Assembly: GCA_030824255.1 (NCBI GenBank)
Contig: JAVBYB010000472.1
Span: 1 to 10,406 of the forward strand
From: a bacterium
GTDB taxonomy: Bacteria; Pseudomonadota; Alphaproteobacteria; Caulobacterales; Hyphomonadaceae
DNA length: 10,406 nucleotides
Direction: 5' to 3'
The translations under genes were made by a program, and so were the position numbers. The notes beneath the pieces are model-generated. The model searched no databases. It was not told where the DNA came from and saw only the letters and a program-made list of their open reading frames with translations. Below are positions 7,259 to 10,406 of this stretch, piece after piece. Position 1 is the first letter of the stretch. Every line of letters starts with the position of its first letter.

Positions 7259-8279
7259 CTGGCTTCTCCGCCTGCTGTGCCTGATCGGCCTTGGCGCCGC
7301 GCTGGTAATTCCTTCTTCTGCCCAGGGCGGCCGCGAGGGCTGGGAGCTGTGCAACCGCACCAGCTACGTCATCGAAGCTGCGACAGGTCGTCCCGACGAC
7401 GAAGATGTCATCGTCGAAGGCTGGGCGCGCATTCGTCCCGGACAATGCGAGGTTGCGCTCCCCGGCCCGCTGAAGCCCGGCGTCTACTTCGTGTTCGCCC
7501 GCTCCTCCAAGGCTCATCGCGGCGGCCAGCGCGACTGGAGTGGCCAGACCCCGCTCTGCGTCGACACCAACGGCTCATTCGCCGTCGAGAACCCGTCCTC
7601 CTGCCAGTCGATGGGCATGGAGCCGCGCGGCTTCAGCGCCGTCCGCGTCGACGGCAAGGGCAGCTCGATGACCTTCAAGGAAACCGAACTCTACGACAAA
7701 TCGGGCCAGTCGCCGCAGAACGCCGGCATCCAGCGCCTGCTGAATGACGCCGGCATCTTCCAGGATGTGGTCGATGGCTATCTCGGCCGCGAGAGCCGCG
7801 CCGCTATCAACAATTTCCTCGCCGAGAACAAGCTCCCGCCCAGCACCACGCAAGCGGAGCTGATCGACACGCTTGAGAACATGGCCAACCGCCGCGCCCG
7901 CCAGGTCGGCATGGAGCTGTGCAACCGCACCGGCAACCGCATCCTCGCCGCCATGGCCCGCTCGCGCCCCGATGGCCTTGAGTCGCGCGGCTGGTGGATG
8001 ATCGACGCCAACCTCTGCGTACGGGCGGTGGACGAAAGCCTCATAACGGCGCCGCACTACGTCTTCGCCGAAATGGCGACTGACGCTGGCATCCGCCGCC
8101 TCAAGAACGCGGCCACCGTGTTCTGCACCTCGCGCGCGCAGTTCGCCATCCTCGGCAACCAGACCTGCGAACAACGCCGCTACCGCCCCGAGAAGTTCAT
8201 CGAGACGACCCCGCCGGAAGAAGGCAAACTCGTCTACGAATTCTTCGAAAGCGCGTTCGGTCCCCCGCAGGCGCAGTAG
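7215..8279 (+). CDS. Secreted protein with two DUF1036-like domains and a peptidoglycan-binding-like linker
   Basis: From ATG 7215 the product is 354 aa. The first 37 residues look like a Sec signal peptide: a polar Arg-containing start, a hydrophobic core ([16 protein letters not shown]) and PSSAQG as a likely cleavage site. Two similar domains follow. The first (about 43-145) begins GWELCNRT and the second (about 232-330) begins GMELCNRT, as in DUF1036 proteins. Their four cysteines match in spacing (46/78/115/130 and 236/268/304/318), suggesting conserved disulfides. The segment between them (about 167-222) contains [22 protein letters not shown] then SRAAINNFL, resembling a peptidoglycan-binding_1 repeat. 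A periplasmic, possibly wall-associated role is inferred; the function is unknown. The start overlaps argB by 44 nt. ATG 7185 is an alternative but would place 10 extra residues before the signal peptide. Confidence 0.8.
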   Translation: MAQERWFTTGSRGASWLLRLLCLIGLGAALVIPSSAQGGREGWELCNRTSYVIEAATGRPDDEDVIVEGWARIRPGQCEVALPGPLKPGVYFVFARSSKAHRGGQRDWSGQTPLCVDTNGSFAVENPSSCQSMGMEPRGFSAVRVDGKGSSMTFKETELYDKSGQSPQNAGIQRLLNDAGIFQDVVDGYLGRESRAAINNFLAENKLPPSTTQAELIDTLENMANRRARQVGMELCNRTGNRILAAMARSRPDGLESRGWWMIDANLCVRAVDESLITAPHYVFAEMATDAGIRRLKNAATVFCTSRAQFAILGNQTCEQRRYRPEKFIETTPPEEGKLVYEFFESAFGPPQAQ

Positions 8280-8314
8280 CCGGACAACTCCAGCTCGTTG
8301 CACACGAACGCCCG

Positions 8315-8430
8315 CTCACCTCACCCCTCTCCCCCTTGTGGAGAGGGCGCACTCGTCCTGCCCCAGCGAAGCTGGGGAAGGTGGCATGCGAAGCATGACG
8401 GAAGGGGCCGCCCGCACAGCGGGCGGACGT
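8315..8430. repeat. Cluster of four short hairpins, probable composite intergenic repeat
   Basis: Between the DUF1036 gene and dapD, four perfect stem-loops follow one another: CCCTCTCC/GGAGAGGG (8325-8347), CCCCAGC-GAA-GCTGGGG (8361-8377), CATGC-GAA-GCATG (8385-8397) and CCGCCCGC-ACA-GCGGGCGG (8408-8426). Two have the same GAA loop. The opening CTCACCTCACCCCTCTCCC resembles the ends of dispersed palindromic repeats in alphaproteobacterial genomes. It has no coding potential that I trust and no T-tract. The 233-bp gap otherwise holds only the dapD ribosome-binding site at 8498-8503. Confidence 0.65.
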
Positions 8431-8512
8431 CTCAGCGCATCCCCATGAATCCATTTGGCTCCACCCCGATCTCGCTGTAATGCCCCCTGCGAACGACAGG
8501 GAGACACGCCCC

Positions 8513-9361
8513 ATGACCACCGAGCTCGAAGCCACCATCGACGCCGCCTGGGAAGACCGCACCTCCCTCTCCGCCTCGACAACCGGCGCCGTCCGCAAGG
8601 CGGTTGAAGACGCCCTTTCCGCCCTTGATTCCGGCGCCCTTCGCGTCGCTGAGAAATCCGCTTCAGGCGCGTGGACGGTAAACCAGTGGCTCAAGAAAGC
8701 TGTCCTGCTCTCCTTCCGCCTCAACCCGAACCGCGCGATGGGCGGCACAGGCCAGCCGCCTGGCCCATACTTCGACAAGGTCCCGACCAAGTTCGAAGGC
8801 TGGACCGACGCTGAATTTTCCGCCGCCGGCTTCCGCGCTGTTCCCGGCGCCGTCGTGCGCCGTGGCTCGTTCATCGCGAAGGACGCCGTCCTGATGCCGT
8901 CCTTCGTCAACATCGGCGCCTATGTCGGCGAAGGCACGATGGTCGACACATGGACCACGGTCGGCTCCTGCGCCCAGATCGGCAAGCATTGCCACCTCTC
9001 CGGCGGCGTCGGCATCGGCGGCGTGCTGGAGCCGCTGCAGGCCAACCCGGTCATCATCGAAGACAACTGCTTCATTGGCGCCCGCTCCGAAGTCGCCGAA
9101 GGCGTCATCGTCCGCGAAGGCTCGGTCGTCGGCATGGGCGTCTATCTCGGCCAGTCCACGCCGATCGTGAACCGCGCCACGGGTGAGACGCTGTTCGGCG
9201 AAGTGCCGCCCTACTCCGTTGTCGTCGCCGGCAACCGTCCGGGCTCGCAGCCTATGCCGGGTCAGAACTGGACGCCTTCGCTCTACTGCGCCGTGATCGT
9301 GAAACAGGTCGATGCCGGCACGCGATCCAAAACCTCCGTCAACGAATTGCTGCGCGCGTAA
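8513..9361 (+). CDS. dapD: 2,3,4,5-tetrahydropyridine-2,6-dicarboxylate N-succinyltransferase
   Basis: DapD transfers succinate from succinyl-CoA to tetrahydrodipicolinate, making N-succinyl-2-amino-6-ketopimelate in the succinylase branch of lysine and meso-diaminopimelate synthesis. The 282-aa product (E. coli about 274) has the helical N-terminal domain with [20 protein letters not shown] (51-70), then hexapeptide repeats forming a left-handed beta-helix (about 112-215: [56 protein letters not shown]). The family signature VGIGGVLEP is present. I chose ATG 8513 because AGGGAG lies 9 nt upstream and [13 protein letters not shown] is the normal N-terminus. ATG 8480 in the same frame would add 11 residues and has no such site. 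Its stop overlaps the next start by one base. Confidence 0.96.
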   Translation: MTTELEATIDAAWEDRTSLSASTTGAVRKAVEDALSALDSGALRVAEKSASGAWTVNQWLKKAVLLSFRLNPNRAMGGTGQPPGPYFDKVPTKFEGWTDAEFSAAGFRAVPGAVVRRGSFIAKDAVLMPSFVNIGAYVGEGTMVDTWTTVGSCAQIGKHCHLSGGVGIGGVLEPLQANPVIIEDNCFIGARSEVAEGVIVREGSVVGMGVYLGQSTPIVNRATGETLFGEVPPYSVVVAGNRPGSQPMPGQNWTPSLYCAVIVKQVDAGTRSKTSVNELLRA

Positions 9362-9846
9362 TGGTAGCCCTTTTGAAGAACTCCGCCCCGAAGAAGCAGG
9401 TCTCCCCAAAAAGGCAGGCCATGAAGTCCGCTTCTCTCTCAGCGGCGGCCGGCTATTCCGGGAAGAGCCTGATCCAGAAGCTGGGCCTTAAGGATGGCGC
9501 GAAAGCCATCGTCATCGCTCCACCCCAGAACTACGCGAAACTCACGGACGGCGCCGCCATCGGCCAGCGCAATGCCGCCCCGGCGGCTGGCGAGTTCGAC
9601 TTCATCCACCTCTTCGTTCAGGATACGGCAACGCTGGCGCGCAAGCTCATCAAGCTTGAGCCGCGTCTCGCCGATGGCGGCATGCTCTGGGTGTCCTGGC
9701 CCAAGAAGACCTCCAAGCTGTTCGTGAACCTCACCGAGGACGGCATCCGCGAACTCTGCCTCCCGATGGGCCTGGTCGACGTGAAAGTCTGCGCCGTCGA
9801 CAATGACTGGTCCGGACTGAAGCTGATGCGCCGCAAGGCGAAGTAG
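9361..9846 (+). CDS. DUF3052-like protein of unknown function
   Basis: The 161-aa product resembles small conserved cytoplasmic DUF3052 proteins. Its GYSGKSLIQKLGLKDGAK (31-48), MLWVSWPKKTSK (108-119) and GLVDVKVCAVDNDWSGLK (137-154) match the family pattern 'GYSG..L..KLG.K.G', 'WvaWPKk' and 'GLvDvKVcavD..WSGL'. I know of no established function. The first ATG shares its A with the dapD stop codon (TAATG), which suggests coupled translation. ATG 9421, with AGGCAGG a few bases upstream, would give 141 aa and place the conserved GYSG closer to the start, as in most relatives, so the true start is uncertain. The 20 residues between the two starts are Lys-rich. Confidence 0.75.
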   Translation: MVALLKNSAPKKQVSPKRQAMKSASLSAAAGYSGKSLIQKLGLKDGAKAIVIAPPQNYAKLTDGAAIGQRNAAPAAGEFDFIHLFVQDTATLARKLIKLEPRLADGGMLWVSWPKKTSKLFVNLTEDGIRELCLPMGLVDVKVCAVDNDWSGLKLMRRKAK

Positions 9847-9932
9847 GGCGTCAGGGCGTACGCCAGCCGATCCCCACGGAACCCTCAGACCAGCCGCGCA
9901 TTCCTACCACGGACCCCAATGCGGAGGCTGCT

Positions 9933-10109
9933 ATGCCGTTCGTCTACCTCATTCTTTTCGCCCTCGCCGCGATCTTTGCGATCACGCTGATCATCGGCGC
10001 AGCCTTCAAGCTGATCGGATTTGCCATCGCGGCGCTGCTGGTCGTCGTCGGCGTCACATGGGTCATGCGCAAGATCCGCGGCCCGAAATCGTCGGAACGC
10101 CTGCGTTAG
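9933..10109 (+). CDS. Small membrane protein, 58 aa, unknown
   Basis: A 58-codon frame starts at ATG 9933 and stops at TAG. GGAGG (9923-9927) lies 5 nt upstream, the clearest ribosome-binding site in the window. The product is mostly one or two hydrophobic stretches (about 4-24 and 27-45) with a single Lys26 between them, followed by a basic tail ending MRKIRGPKSSERLR. It is predicted to be an inner-membrane protein with its basic end in the cytoplasm. I do not recognise a family. It is 86 nt after the DUF3052-like gene and 45 nt before another small membrane-protein gene, so the pair may be expressed together. Confidence 0.7.
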   Translation: MPFVYLILFALAAIFAITLIIGAAFKLIGFAIAALLVVVGVTWVMRKIRGPKSSERLR

Positions 10110-10118
10110 GCGTTGCTT

Positions 10119-10142
10119 GCCGTAACCCTCGCCGTAACCCTC
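10119..10142 (+). repeat. Tandem 12-bp direct repeat
   Basis: GCCGTAACCCTC occurs twice without a gap (10119-10130 and 10131-10142), between the two small membrane-protein genes and immediately before the AAGGAG of the second. It may be a simple duplication or a direct-repeat protein site. Confidence 0.6.
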
Positions 10143-10154
10143 AAGGAGAGACGC

Positions 10155-10355
10155 ATGCCATCCTTCGTTTTGTATCTGCTCGGCTTCGTCATCCTGTCGG
10201 CAGGACTTCTCTTTGGCGCGCATATGCTCGGCGTAGCTACGCAGTGGATCGCCGTCATGGGCATGATCCTTCTGGGCGTCGGCGTTATCACGGGTGTAGC
10301 CAAGACCCGTCGTCGCGATGCCCCGGCTGCAAGTGATCCTTCCAACAACGCCTGA
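10155..10355 (+). CDS. Small membrane protein, 66 aa, unknown
   Basis: ATG 10155 is preceded by AAGGAGAG (10143-10150), a strong ribosome-binding site. It opens a 66-residue frame ending TGA. Two hydrophobic segments (about 4-25 and 30-48) are joined by the short polar turn GVATQ and followed by the charged tail AKTRRRDAPAASDPSNNA. The overall build, two membrane helices and a short positively charged tail, matches that of the preceding 58-aa protein, though the sequences are not clearly alike. A TTG at 10113 could extend it by 14 residues but has no comparable ribosome-binding site and reads through the 12-bp repeat. Function unknown. Confidence 0.7.
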   Translation: MPSFVLYLLGFVILSAGLLFGAHMLGVATQWIAVMGMILLGVGVITGVAKTRRRDAPAASDPSNNA

Positions 10356-10363
10356 ACAAGAAA

Positions 10364-10400
10364 GGCCGCATGCTCGATGCATGCGGCCTCCCTTCGTTTC
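10364..10400 (+). terminator. Intrinsic-terminator-like hairpin
   Basis: GGCCGCATGC (10364-10373), loop TCGAT and GCATGCGGCC (10379-10388) form a perfect ten-pair GC-rich stem 8 nt after the last stop codon. The tail tcccttcgtttccccc is T-rich but interrupted. AAA precedes the stem. It probably ends the transcript of the small membrane-protein genes. Confidence 0.7.
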
Positions 10401-10406
10401 CCCCGA

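Noticed and set aside
6191..7360. 389-codon minus-strand frame opposite argB
   Set aside because: Antisense shadow of argB with no domain or start signal.
8197..8913. 238-codon minus-strand frame across the dapD start and the hairpin block
   Set aside because: It runs through palindromic repeats and the dapD coding region, with no recognisable motif.
9855..9864. 10-bp palindrome GGCGTACGCC after the DUF3052-like gene
   Set aside because: Too short and isolated in GC-rich sequence to call a site or terminator.

Overview
The window looks like a chromosomal segment of an alphaproteobacterium. The GC content is high, codons are C/G-ending, the ArgB carries the alphaproteobacterial 'DPDSNIE...VDLG(Y/F)VGEP' segment, and the order rpmH - rnpA - yidC - engB ... 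argB is the usual alphaproteobacterial one. The protein style fits the Caulobacterales, possibly Hyphomonadaceae, but that family-level guess is an inference. There is no prophage, IS element, CRISPR array, tRNA or rRNA that I can see. This is mostly an ordinary housekeeping region with a few accessory insertions.

Layout: (1) Positions 1-843 on the minus strand hold the N-terminal part of a two-pass membrane sensor histidine kinase, cut off by the window edge just before its expected histidine box. (2) A roughly 260-bp divergent intergenic region carries the promoter of the plus-strand genes. (3) Positions 1101-3461 hold rpmH (ribosomal protein L34), rnpA (RNase P protein) and yidC (membrane protein insertase). 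They are tightly packed, and yidD is missing from between rnpA and yidC. (4) Positions 3477-3592 hold a pair of inverted palindromic repeat units (REP/BIME-like). (5) engB (ribosome-assembly GTPase) covers 3614-4249. (6) A 189-bp hairpin-containing leader precedes a YadG/YadH-like ABC-2 exporter: an ATPase at 4439-5392 and a permease at 5389-6219 that overlap by ATGA. (7) argB (acetylglutamate kinase) covers 6272-7258. Its 3' end overlaps the start of a secreted protein with two DUF1036-like domains flanking a peptidoglycan-binding-like segment. (8) A second block of short hairpins lies at 8315-8430. (9) dapD (lysine/diaminopimelate biosynthesis) covers 8513-9361 and is coupled by a one-base overlap to a DUF3052-like gene. 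(10) Two very small membrane-protein genes with good ribosome-binding sites (58 and 66 aa) follow, then an intrinsic-terminator-like hairpin at the right edge.

The first block serves translation, RNA processing and membrane biogenesis: L34, RNase P protein, YidC and EngB. The second block serves amino-acid and cell-wall precursor synthesis: ArgB for arginine, DapD for lysine and meso-diaminopimelate. The ABC exporter and the DUF1036 protein sit inside this otherwise conserved layout. Nothing here is clearly a new system. The most notable points are the duplicated DUF1036 architecture with matching cysteine spacing, the open frame running through rpmH into rnpA (a Thermus-like geometry, possibly chance), a GNRA-capped hairpin in front of rnpA, and the two repeat arrays.
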